Below are positions 8,141 through 15,707 of a stretch of DNA of 34,300 nucleotides, in pieces (position 1 is the stretch's first letter; the number at the start of each line of letters is the position of its first letter). The stretch is from Pirellula sp. Its GTDB lineage: Bacteria; Planctomycetota; Planctomycetia; Pirellulales; Pirellulaceae. The notes under the pieces are model-generated. The model was not told the DNA's origin. It was given only the letters and a program-made list of their open reading frames with translations, and searched no databases. The stretch spans positions 1 through 34,300 of the forward strand of contig JALOQS010000008.1 in the NCBI GenBank assembly GCA_025459355.1, given 5' to 3'. The translations under genes and the position numbers were made by a program.

Positions 8141-9847
8141 ACTGGTGCCGCTGATCCAATTCCGAAGCAACGTGGCAGCGGCGTCTGGATTTTCGCGAAC
8201 CATAGCGGTGAGATCATTTTTGATATCGCCGCCCGTGGTTTTGAATCGAGGCGGAGAATTCGGGTCCGTCGCACCCCCATCTTGATTCAGTTCGTTGGCC
8301 GCGGCAAGTTCGTCACCAGCAAGTCCGGATAGATCGATGTCGGCTGCTTCGTCGATTGGCAAGTTAAAGCCCCTTTCAAAATCTTCGTTGTTGGCCCTGT
8401 TGCCTGCGGTAACAAATCCTTTCAGTGAGAAAATTGCAGCCAGTGCGATAGCTCCGAGCATCAGCGTTTGCCACGAGTCCTGAAGCCAGTTTAGCGCGAG
8501 AAAGGCCATCGAGGGGCCCTCAATTTCTGGTACAGGAAAGTCAATGTATTCGTCGACGGTGACGCGTGGAAAGTTATCTTCTCCGGGTACGGTCGTTTGA
8601 ATCAGTGCGCCCAGCAGTTTCTTGACACTGGATTCGACCTTTAACTTCATTCCCTCAATGTCTTTTTCGGACGGGGCTTTGGTTTCATCAAAACTCGGAT
8701 CGCGTGCCTTTTGAGCGACGATGTAGGCTCTGCGATAGTAGGAGGCTGGAATAGAAACAGCGATGGTCGCGTACTTGATCTGAAGCCCAGCCTTCTTGAT
8801 GTTCGTAACGGTGTTACCCGCTACGAGTTTGACGTTTTCGGAGGTTTCTTTGGACTTGGAGGATTGGTCTGGAGTCGTGAGCGACGCGCTACGATTCGGC
8901 ATCGCATTGGGTTCTGTGCCTGGTCGACCTTGAGTACTTACTTTTTGCGAGTCTTCGTCTTTCTTTGAAGTACTGGTTTGGATAGTCGTGGGTTTTGGAT
9001 CAAAGCTCATCTTGCTCGTCTCTTCCGTCAGCGTTGGATCGAGTTCGACATTGACATCGAGACGAACATCACCGTAATCCTTGAGCAACTCCAAGCTACG
9101 TCGACGGAGATCGTCCTCCTGTTGTTTCTTCACCGAGTAGAAACGTTCTTGTTCGAGCGTAGCAGGATCATCTTCTCCAAGAATGGTTTGGCTCGTAGAA
9201 AGATCAAGCAATGCGATATCAGACGCCTTGAGCCCCGCTAACGATTTTTGAACATAGTTCATGATGCTTCGCTTTTGTTCGAGGCTCAGCGGGATTCCTC
9301 CTTTGGCCATTACCGCGATGCTGGCCGTTTTTGGTCGAGTGGAGCTAAATCCTTCGCGACGTTCATCGAATGTCACGAACGCTTGCTGAATTCTTGGCAT
9401 GGCTTCGATGGCTGCCGCAATACTTTTTAATCTAGCGTTGAGGTGTTTCGCTTCCGTGACTTTGTTCGGCTCGAGTAGTGAGTTGCTTTTCATGGCTTCA
9501 TCCATGGGGCCAAACATCGTGTCTGGCATCACATTGGCATCAGAAATAGCTTTGTAGTATTCCGATCGATTCGCTTCTGGGATTTTGATGCGATCTCCAA
9601 CCGGATCCCAGCCCTTAAGACCGGCTGTGCTAAAAGCTACGCTGAATCTCGCTATTTCTTGTTCGTTAAACGATCGTCCATCAAAGAGATACTCGGTTTT
9701 CGCTGTGCTCGCAGAAGCCCCATTCATTAGGAATGCTGCGCTGACTACGATTGCTCCAGCCAGAAGTACGCTCAGTAATCTCGCCTGTGGCGTCATGCCA
9801 GCGAAAAGAGTCTTTGCATCTTGAAGTAATTTGTTGACGATATTCAT
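8135..9847 (-). CDS. fliF: Flagellar M-ring protein FliF
   Basis: FliF forms the MS ring in the cytoplasmic membrane on which the flagellar basal body and rotor are built. This 570-aa copy has the expected layout. A first transmembrane helix lies at about residues 23-42. Periplasmic ring-building motifs follow (LNARLKSIAAAIEAMPRIQQAFVTFDERREG, spanning roughly 140-175, in the YscJ/FliF-like fold). A variable Ser/Thr/Lys-rich loop lies in the middle, and a second transmembrane helix at about 462-479. The cytoplasmic tail ends in MVRENPDAAATLLRNWIS, the typical FliG-binding helix. The intact tail implies that a FliG is encoded elsewhere. It is the last gene of a three-gene operon, 15 bp after fliE. 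The ATG at 9847 has only a weak ribosome site (GAG), suggesting coupling to fliE. Confidence 0.93.
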   Translation of the reverse strand: MNIVNKLLQDAKTLFAGMTPQARLLSVLLAGAIVVSAAFLMNGASASTAKTEYLFDGRSFNEQEIARFSVAFSTAGLKGWDPVGDRIKIPEANRSEYYKAISDANVMPDTMFGPMDEAMKSNSLLEPNKVTEAKHLNARLKSIAAAIEAMPRIQQAFVTFDERREGFSSTRPKTASIAVMAKGGIPLSLEQKRSIMNYVQKSLAGLKASDIALLDLSTSQTILGEDDPATLEQERFYSVKKQQEDDLRRRSLELLKDYGDVRLDVNVELDPTLTEETSKMSFDPKPTTIQTSTSKKDEDSQKVSTQGRPGTEPNAMPNRSASLTTPDQSSKSKETSENVKLVAGNTVTNIKKAGLQIKYATIAVSIPASYYRRAYIVAQKARDPSFDETKAPSEKDIEGMKLKVESSVKKLLGALIQTTVPGEDNFPRVTVDEYIDFPVPEIEGPSMAFLALNWLQDSWQTLMLGAIALAAIFSLKGFVTAGNRANNEDFERGFNLPIDEAADIDLSGLAGDELAAANELNQDGGATDPNSPPRFKTTGGDIKNDLTAMVRENPDAAATLLRNWISGTSA

Positions 9848-9862
9848 AGTACTCTAGATGGA

Positions 9863-10189
9863 TTAGACGCGGATTGAGTTGAGTTCTTCGTAGGCTTGCA
9901 TCAATTTGTTTCGGATTTGTACGAGCATTCGAAACGACATGTCGGCTTTTTGAACGCTGGTGAAAACTTCCGCTTGATTTACATCCTCTCCCGACAACAA
10001 CTTTTCGATCATCTCTTCGGAATCGTGTTGCATCGAGTTAACACGTCCAATCCCCGAAGTCATGAGATCAGCGAACTCGTTCGTCGGTTCGTTTTGAGAC
10101 GTGACCTGTTTGCGATCTGACAGCTGATCCATCATTTGATAGATCCGCTCTTGATGTCGCGAGAATAAGTCGTTGGAGTGAAGCTGCAT
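9863..10189 (-). CDS. fliE: Flagellar hook-basal body protein FliE
   Basis: FliE is the small adaptor between the MS ring and the proximal rod. This 108-aa protein has the normal family length. Its conserved C-terminal half reads GEDVNQAEVFTSVQKADMSF and RMLVQIRNKLMQAYEELNSI, with the invariant RNKL-AYEE core. The N-terminal half is polar and variable, as usual. Its ATG lies two bases after the flgC stop without a clear ribosome site, so it is probably translated by re-initiation after flgC. The order flgC-fliE-fliF is the classical one. Confidence 0.92.
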   Translation of the reverse strand: MQLHSNDLFSRHQERIYQMMDQLSDRKQVTSQNEPTNEFADLMTSGIGRVNSMQHDSEEMIEKLLSGEDVNQAEVFTSVQKADMSFRMLVQIRNKLMQAYEELNSIRV

Positions 10190-10191
10190 TA

Positions 10192-10611
10192 TTAAGCCAA
10201 GATACTCAGATTTTGTCTGGTGATGCCTTTGGTCATTTCGATCATGCCCACGTTGGCTTCATAGGCTCGCGATGCTTCGAGAGCATCAACGAATTGCTGG
10301 TTCATATCGATGTCTGGATAGGCGACATAGCCCTTCCACTTGCCCTCGGTGATGGCTAGCGGATGCTCAGGCTGGTACCGATACTTTGGTTCCGACTGCT
10401 TGATCTCGACCCTATCCACTTTCACACCAGCCGCTCCACCTTCCGCTTGCTGCTCATCGGTTTTGAAGATCACAAAACGCTCTTGATAGGGCTTGCTCTC
10501 TCCATCTTCGTTTTTAAGCGTGGACATGTTGGCAATGTTTCCTGAAATGGTATTGAGTCGCGTTCGCTGCGCGACCAACGCGCTGGTGCTGATATCCAAT
10601 GGGGAAATCAT
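10192..10611 (-). CDS. flgC: Flagellar proximal rod protein FlgC
   Basis: FlgC is a proximal rod subunit exported by the flagellar type III system. Starting at the ATG at 10611, which has a strong GGAGG six bases upstream, the protein is 139 aa, the normal length. The N-terminus has the rod/hook signature DISTSALVAQRTRLNTISGN followed by IANM. The C-terminus carries the matching helix DALEASRAYEANVGMIEMTK. A longer frame to 10695 would add 28 residues before the conserved start and is rejected. It is the first gene of flgC-fliE-fliF. The expected upstream partner flgB is absent; a sialidase gene faces away from it instead. Confidence 0.92.
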   Translation of the reverse strand: MISPLDISTSALVAQRTRLNTISGNIANMSTLKNEDGESKPYQERFVIFKTDEQQAEGGAAGVKVDRVEIKQSEPKYRYQPEHPLAITEGKWKGYVAYPDIDMNQQFVDALEASRAYEANVGMIEMTKGITRQNLSILA

Positions 10612-10726
10612 GGACAACCTCCGTTGTGGTTTTCGCCGTGTTTCTGATGGCCACGAGAAAGGACCCGGGACCTGAGATACTCCGAGCTTTAACAAATCCC
10701 GGAAAATTTTCCAAGATGCCTTTCTG

Positions 10727-10755
10727 TTGACTTGGAAAGCTGCGCAGAATAGGTT
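10727..10755 (+). promoter_or_regulatory. Possible sigma-70-type promoter of the sialidase gene
   Basis: TTGACT (10727-10732), a 17-base spacer and TAGGTT (10750-10755) precede the sialidase ATG by about 42 bases. The -35 is good and the -10 is weak. It lies in the 186-bp divergent region shared with flgC. Confidence 0.3.
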
Positions 10756-10797
10756 GCTATCCCGCCAATTTTGTGGAGCTTTATCTTGAGAATTAGA

Positions 10798-11982
10798 ATG
10801 CTATCTATGCCTAGTGTGTCGCGAACCATCCTCTCGCTCATGTTGCTTTGGATAGGAACGCTTGACGTCTTAGCGACCGAGTTTCCGCAACAAGACAACA
10901 TGCCAAAAGCCTCGACCATTGTGTTTGAAGCAGGGATGAGCGAGTTCGCATCAATCCGGATTCCGTCGATTATTCTTTCCAAGTCAAAAGTCTTGTTGGC
11001 CTTTGCAGAAGGGCGTGCTGCGGATCGAGATCAAGCGTTCAACAAAATTATTCTGCGACGCAGTTTCGATTTAGGTGCTACTTGGTCCACAGTCCAGATC
11101 ATCGCTGCAGACAAGAACGCTGCGCTCAATAACCCCTGTGCTGTCTTAGAAGCCGAGTCTGGTACGATTTTTTTAACCTACCAGTCTTATCCAGGAACTC
11201 TATCGGAACGGAGCGGTCAAATCGGAACGGGATACGATGGGGATAACATCGTTCGATGCTGGTTGATCCGTAGTACCGACGAAGGTGCATCGTGGACTGA
11301 ACCTGTTGAAATAACTCGAAGTGCAAAACGGGAAAACATAGTCACAACGATCGCGAGTGGACCAGGAATCGGTATTCAGATAACGGCTGGGCCGCATGCT
11401 GGCCGACTGGTGTTTCCGTTTAATGAAGGACCCTTTGGATTATGGAACATCTATACGGTTTACAGTGATGACCGCGGTCAAACATGGAAAATGGGAGAGG
11501 TCGCTCCAGGTGCTTTGGTCGAGTCAAACGGTAAACGTACCAGTCAAGTCAATGAATGCCAAGTGGTCGAAATGAATGATGGTAGATTGATGATGAACGC
11601 TCGTCGATGGGCCGGCAATCAAGTGCGAAAAGCAACCACGAGTGATGATGGTGGCGCAACGTGGGCTGGGGTCGTTGATGTGCCCGAGATAAAAGACCCG
11701 AGTTGCATGGGCTCTATCATTCGATGCAAGAACCCGAATTCAGATGAAGCACCTTTACTCTTGTTTTCGGGACCCAATAGTGACAAGCGAACCAACGGGA
11801 CAATTTTTATTAGCGAGGATCAAGGTCAAACCTGGCCAAAATCTAAGGTTATCGACCCAGGATTGTTCGCCTATTCGTGCCTTGTCGAGCTGCCCGATTC
11901 GTCGATCGGCTGTCTTTATGAAGCCGAGGATATGTCCAGTATTCGTTGGAAAAAATGGTCAATACGTGATTTGTTGGAGTAA
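10798..11982 (+). CDS. Secreted exo-sialidase-like protein (GH33-type, BNR/Asp-box repeats)
   Basis: From the ATG at 10798 the protein is 394 aa; ATG 10807 is an alternative. It begins with a signal peptide, cleaved near residue 25 after LDVLA. The mature part is a six-bladed propeller with five Asp-boxes (S-x-D-x-G-x-T/S-W): SFDLGATW, STDEGASW, SDDRGQTW, SDDGGATW and SEDQGQTW. The N-terminal RIP motif (SIRIPSII) and FAEGR with the following Asp match the arginine/acid pocket of GH33 sialidases. It is predicted to release terminal sialic acids outside the cytoplasm or in the periplasm. Many planctomycete relatives of this family are annotated only from such repeats, so the exact sugar is not certain. 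A single-gene unit, divergent from flgC and convergent with the TIGR04222 gene. Confidence 0.85.
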   Translation: MLSMPSVSRTILSLMLLWIGTLDVLATEFPQQDNMPKASTIVFEAGMSEFASIRIPSIILSKSKVLLAFAEGRAADRDQAFNKIILRRSFDLGATWSTVQIIAADKNAALNNPCAVLEAESGTIFLTYQSYPGTLSERSGQIGTGYDGDNIVRCWLIRSTDEGASWTEPVEITRSAKRENIVTTIASGPGIGIQITAGPHAGRLVFPFNEGPFGLWNIYTVYSDDRGQTWKMGEVAPGALVESNGKRTSQVNECQVVEMNDGRLMMNARRWAGNQVRKATTSDDGGATWAGVVDVPEIKDPSCMGSIIRCKNPNSDEAPLLLFSGPNSDKRTNGTIFISEDQGQTWPKSKVIDPGLFAYSCLVELPDSSIGCLYEAEDMSSIRWKKWSIRDLLE

Positions 11983-12024
11983 AGGGGCAGCTGCATAAGG
12001 TGGCTGCAGCGGTGCCGTACGCGT

Positions 12025-13020
12025 TTAACCGCCGCAACCTCCACATCCACCGCCGCCACATCCGCCACCACCGCAGCCTGAGGCACCATCACCAGAACCA
12101 CCGTCTGCGGCGCCTGCACCGCTGGTTCCTCCATCTCCGCCACCGCAACCACTAGAAACGGGGTCTCCGCCAAGTGGTGGCTGTTGCGGATGCATCCGTT
12201 CTGCGAGCTTTCGTGTGTTTACATCCATAACATCGTCGCTGTACGCTTGAGAGAATCCCTCTGCTGCAATTCCGATTGCCAGAGGGTGCATGCCGTAAAG
12301 CAACAAGTCGTCCATGAGCGACTGTGGAGAAGATTTATCAGGCTGAGTCTGTAGATTAGTACGCGCGTCACGAATCTTCGAGATCTCTTTTTCCATCGCT
12401 AGTCTGCCGACCCGCGTTAGTTGGGTGGTGTAATTGAGGATCATAGCCAATGCTGTCGCGAGAAAAAGCAAGAGCAACAAATACTCAACCGGTTTGCCTC
12501 GGGACAAACCGACGACCAGCTTGGCGCTTCCCAAAAGAAGAACGGCAGCGAAAGCCAATAGACCGGGCCAAGTGAGCCCTACTCTCTGTTCAAAGGTTTG
12601 CAATACCCCTTGGTCCAGCAACGACTGCTTTATCTTTTCGCATTCATATCGAATCACATCGGCTGCGCGGTCGGCTCTCACACCGTAACCCATTTGGCTA
12701 GCTCTAAAAAGCGCATTGGGGATAGCTTCTAATGGGACCGGATCGACATCGCTGTTTGCGACAAATCGACCTGTCACAGGATCGCCTGTGATCAATTTTT
12801 TTGCAGCTAGATCGATGAGAGCTGTCTGCGCGACCGCTTGATCGCCATTGCGCAAATAAGCCAACTGCCATGGATTTAACTCAGGCAGCGATTCCTCGTT
12901 ACCCATCGATTTGGCGTAGGAGAATGTGATTCGATAAACAACTGCCAGCACCGATGCTACGGCAATTGCAATCCCGAAGAATCTCAGAAATTCCGGCCCA
13001 TGCATTTCTAGTGGATTCAT
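12025..13020 (-). CDS. TIGR04222-type membrane protein with Gly/Cys-rich tail
   Basis: A 331-aa protein of unknown function that I recognise as resembling the TIGR04222 group: N-terminus NPLEMHGPEFLRFF, then LNPWQLAYLRNGDQAVAQTA. Membrane helices are predicted at about residues 10-31, 147-170 and 177-198. The segment after the first helix (about 45-140) looks like winged-helix-type soluble sequence. The last ~45 residues are almost entirely Gly, Ala, Ser, Asp and Cys, with a tail of CGGGG-type repeats holding about six cysteines (12025-12160). Such a tail could bind metal or be modified; that is inference. It lies 48 bp after the GRDP-like gene on the same strand, probably the end of that operon. 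Confidence 0.75.
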   Translation of the reverse strand: MNPLEMHGPEFLRFFGIAIAVASVLAVVYRITFSYAKSMGNEESLPELNPWQLAYLRNGDQAVAQTALIDLAAKKLITGDPVTGRFVANSDVDPVPLEAIPNALFRASQMGYGVRADRAADVIRYECEKIKQSLLDQGVLQTFEQRVGLTWPGLLAFAAVLLLGSAKLVVGLSRGKPVEYLLLLLFLATALAMILNYTTQLTRVGRLAMEKEISKIRDARTNLQTQPDKSSPQSLMDDLLLYGMHPLAIGIAAEGFSQAYSDDVMDVNTRKLAERMHPQQPPLGGDPVSSGCGGGDGGTSGAGAADGGSGDGASGCGGGGCGGGGCGGCGG

Positions 13021-13068
13021 TTTTACAACACTCGTTTTTACCAGTAATTGTCGGTGTCAGGAGTCGGC

Positions 13069-13671
13069 TTACCTTTTTCTCCATTTTAGCATACGGCCTA
13101 GCTGCTCGCTGAGCCACTGGGAAAAGCCGTGCCCGGGGCGAGGAATCAAAATGTGGGTGGCGGGATTGAACCAATGCCCCGCCCCTGCGTTAGCAAACCT
13201 TTTGTCTGATGGGGGCCAGATATCTTGAGGTGGTATCCCGAATCGTGCAGCGTAGGAGTCGAGGGTTTGTTGATACCAATTTCGGAATTTATGGCCCTCG
13301 GTCGGACCGCCTGCTGTTGGCTGATGGTGAATCACGAATCCTGCGATCTCTTGGCAAAGATCTTCGTAGTAACTGCGAGTGTACAACAAATGCAGGTGCC
13401 AAGCGGCATCGACTTCTTCAGAGGGAGTTACCGGATGGGAGCAAGTTAGCAGGAGATACAAGAACTTGCGGTACTCCTCTACCACAGCCAAGGCTCGATC
13501 GAGGCTCCATGCTTGCTCGCGAGCGAGTCTCGCCTCGAATGTTAGTGGGAGGTTTGGCGGGGTAATGGCAAGCTGGGAAATCTTTTGCCACAAAACATCT
13601 GGTTGCGTTTCATTCACTTGACCGTGAGACGTTTCCATATTGATCTCGACAAAACGTTTCGCATCAATCAT
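13069..13671 (-). CDS. Glycine-rich-domain (GRDP/DUF1399)-like protein
   Basis: A 200-aa soluble protein when started at 13671. The diagnostic part is VDAAWHLHLLYTRSYYEDLC (about residues 91-110), a VDxxWHxH pattern typical of the glycine-rich domain-containing protein (DUF1399) family. FRNWYQQTLDSYAARFGIPP and a Trp/Pro-rich segment (DIWPPSDKRF) follow. Function unknown. The start is set by an ATGA overlap with the upstream DinB-fold gene. A longer frame extends to 13821 inside that gene and is unlikely, and a later ATG (13638) is the alternative. It is followed after 48 bp by the TIGR04222 gene; the pairing of these two families suggests a joint role that cannot be named from sequence. Confidence 0.72.
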   Translation of the reverse strand: MIDAKRFVEINMETSHGQVNETQPDVLWQKISQLAITPPNLPLTFEARLAREQAWSLDRALAVVEEYRKFLYLLLTCSHPVTPSEEVDAAWHLHLLYTRSYYEDLCQEIAGFVIHHQPTAGGPTEGHKFRNWYQQTLDSYAARFGIPPQDIWPPSDKRFANAGAGHWFNPATHILIPRPGHGFSQWLSEQLGRMLKWRKR

Positions 13672-14201
13672 GCCGAGCGCTGCAATCGCTTTTTGATGAT
13701 CTGCATATGATAGATCACATGTCCGACCAGCATGTAGCCCAATGCCCGCACCGTAACAGGATGCCCTGAGGCGACTCCTCGATAATTCCATTGTTCGGGC
13801 TTGAGACGTCGCATCAAGCAAATGTTAGCTTGTCGTAGACTACAAAGCTCCTCAATCAGTATTCCAAGACGAGGGCTCTCGTAGTCACAGTTAGCAACGT
13901 ACGGTTCCTGATCCATTCCCGGCAGTGGTTGCAGATCACCGCACGCAAACCGATGGAGTCGGCCCGCAAAGATTCGCTCGGTATCGATCATGTGACCGAT
14001 AACTTGTTTGATTGTCCACGTGTAAGGTGCGTGGATCAGCGAAGCGGTGCTATCGTTAAGCGTATGAGATAGTATCGTGAGTTCTGCAATTTGATGAGTG
14101 GCAGTTTCGATCAGATCGCCGCTTGGGACTAAACGTATGTAGGTCGAATAGAATTCAAACGCTTCGTCAGGTTTGGGGGGCTCTACAACAAAGGGTGTCA
14201 T
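13668..14201 (-). CDS. DinB-like four-helix metal-binding protein
   Basis: A 177-aa protein with the DinB fold pattern: four helices with His ligands at the helix starts, here WTIKQVIGHMIDTERIFAGR (about residues 62-81) and MLVGHVIYHMQIIKKRL (about 157-173). In this superfamily (DinB, YfiT, mycothiol/bacillithiol-dependent transferases) three His residues bind a divalent metal. The specific substrate is not deducible. The stop codon overlaps the start of the GRDP-like gene by four bases, indicating translational coupling. The ATG at 14201 follows a modest AAGAG site. Confidence 0.8.
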   Translation of the reverse strand: MTPFVVEPPKPDEAFEFYSTYIRLVPSGDLIETATHQIAELTILSHTLNDSTASLIHAPYTWTIKQVIGHMIDTERIFAGRLHRFACGDLQPLPGMDQEPYVANCDYESPRLGILIEELCSLRQANICLMRRLKPEQWNYRGVASGHPVTVRALGYMLVGHVIYHMQIIKKRLQRSA

Positions 14202-14269
14202 GGGTTATTGCTCTTACGCGATGCGATGGAATCATGGTTGGATCGACATCCTTTATCATACACGATTCT

Positions 14270-14977
14270 TCAATCCGGCGCAATTCTGAATACTTCCACG
14301 TTAACACCGGGGGAATAGTGAGCCAGATCAGGCATGTTCTTAGGGAGCTTTAAACCAGAGTTCGCGACGAGCGAATCGTCGAGTCGGTTAACGATCGATG
14401 GCTGATAAGAATAGGGTGCGTGATGAACAGTTCCCGAATAGATGATGCCGGAGCGTTTGACGAAGAGCACGTATCGTTCCAACAAAAAGTGTTCCATGGT
14501 TCCAGGCTTAGCCGTTTCAAGGTCCCCGGATGGGCTAAACTCAACGAGCGATCGAACGTGACCTCGGGTGCACCGATAAGTTCGCAATTCACCGCGACTT
14601 TCCGATTGCATCTTGGCGTAGTAGTAGGGGAGAGACCAGCCCAAACGGGCAGCCCATACGGCCAGTCGCGAGCTGGCGTCTAGTGAGAAGAAATAAACTC
14701 CTGGCTTTCCTTTGTGAAGAACATAGGTACGAACGTTAGTTTCGAAGAAGGTAAAGGCCAATCGTTTCGGCAACCACGGAGGGCATATTTCGCACATGCG
14801 GAATGGCACCAAGGCTACGAAAGATTGACCATCATAAGTATCAATCTCCAGTTCTTTCGGCACCAGCGGTCGCAGTTCCTCGGTAGGAATTTTCCAGTGT
14901 AAGAACAGCAGGTCGCGCCAAATCTGGGTCCCGCTATTGGGTCCCAGCGGTCGGTTGTTTAAAGAGCGGTCTATCAT
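14270..14977 (-). CDS. DUF2071 (YqjF-like) protein
   Basis: A 235-aa cytoplasmic protein. The N-terminal WRDLLFLHWKIPTEELRPLV, the P-KELEIDTYDGQSFVALVPF segment and FFETNVRTYV match DUF2071/YqjF, whose fold is related to acetoacetate decarboxylase. The central part contains LDASSRLAVWAARLGWSLPY, a typical family block. No catalytic assignment is possible. It is the upstream gene of the leftward block, 68 bp before the DinB-like gene, and may be co-transcribed with it. It diverges from a second DinB-fold gene across about 200 bp. No good ribosome site precedes the ATG. Confidence 0.82.
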   Translation of the reverse strand: MIDRSLNNRPLGPNSGTQIWRDLLFLHWKIPTEELRPLVPKELEIDTYDGQSFVALVPFRMCEICPPWLPKRLAFTFFETNVRTYVLHKGKPGVYFFSLDASSRLAVWAARLGWSLPYYYAKMQSESRGELRTYRCTRGHVRSLVEFSPSGDLETAKPGTMEHFLLERYVLFVKRSGIIYSGTVHHAPYSYQPSIVNRLDDSLVANSGLKLPKNMPDLAHYSPGVNVEVFRIAPD

Positions 14978-15175
14978 TTCGTTTTTTTGGTTAAGATTTT
15001 GCGTTTAACCGTTTTCTAGCGTGACCATGTAACTTGTAAAGTAACAGCCGACAGATCGAAGGTGGGTCGACGGTTAGTGATTCCTGCCTACAATTCGCAC
15101 GAGCGGATTGCCCGCGTTATCAGCGCCAGAGGAAGTCCCCTAAGGAATCTGTTTCAGAATAGAAAGTGTGCGAAC

Positions 15176-15655
15176 ATGAGTGTTATCTCCACCAATATTG
15201 TGGCAACCATTGGTTATGCCAAGGGTATTTTGTCTGATGTCGAATGCGACACCATGTGCGAACAGCCCATGGGGTTGAATCATCCGGCTTGGCTTTTGAT
15301 CCACTTGGCCGGCGCCGCCGACTATGCCGCTGATTTGTTGGGTGGCAAAGGAGTATGCCCAGAAAGCTGGAGTGTTTTGGGGGATACGAAAAAACCACTT
15401 TCCAGCAATCGCAGCGATTACCCCAAGAAACAAGAGTTGCTCGACACGTTCGAAGCCGCCTTTCTGAACGCTGCAAAACTTTATGACTTGTCGACAGAAT
15501 CCGATTTGGCAAAGCCTCAAAAGCTAGGTTTCTTCGAGACCGAGTTGCCGACGGTCGCAGATATGGCAACGTTTTTGATTGTTTCTCACACCAATCTCCA
15601 TTTGGGACAGCTGTCAGCTTGGCGACGCGCTATGGGCAAGGGACCTTTGTTTTAA
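15176..15655 (+). CDS. Second DinB-superfamily protein
   Basis: A 159-aa protein from the ATG at 15176. It has the DinB-like helix pairs LNHPAWLLIHLAGAADYAAD (about residues 38-57) and FLIVSHTNLHLGQLSAWRRA (about 135-154), with His residues at the expected metal-ligand positions. The C-terminal SHTNLHLGQLSAWRR is characteristic of the DinB_2-type group. Function unknown; a thiol-dependent transferase-like role is only a family-level possibility. The frame extends upstream to 15062, but that part has no family resemblance. It is only distantly similar to the DinB protein at 13668-14201, so it is not a recent duplicate. Confidence 0.78.
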   Translation: MSVISTNIVATIGYAKGILSDVECDTMCEQPMGLNHPAWLLIHLAGAADYAADLLGGKGVCPESWSVLGDTKKPLSSNRSDYPKKQELLDTFEAAFLNAAKLYDLSTESDLAKPQKLGFFETELPTVADMATFLIVSHTNLHLGQLSAWRRAMGKGPLF

Positions 15656-15682
15656 CCAAGTTCGCTTGCGGGGCGGATTGAC

Positions 15683-15707
15683 GGCGATCAATTTGAAGGC
15701 GATCAAT
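15683..15707. repeat. Short direct repeat GGCGATCAAT x2
   Basis: GGCGATCAAT occurs at 15683-15692 and 15698-15707, a 15-base period, in the 47-bp gap between convergent genes. The second copy contains the stop codon of the leftward gene. Probably a slippage product; no function suggested. Confidence 0.5.

Noticed and set aside
12899-13174. Leftward open frame bridging the GRDP-like and TIGR04222 genes
   Set aside because: It overlaps the conserved ends of both genes in another frame and has no recognisable features.
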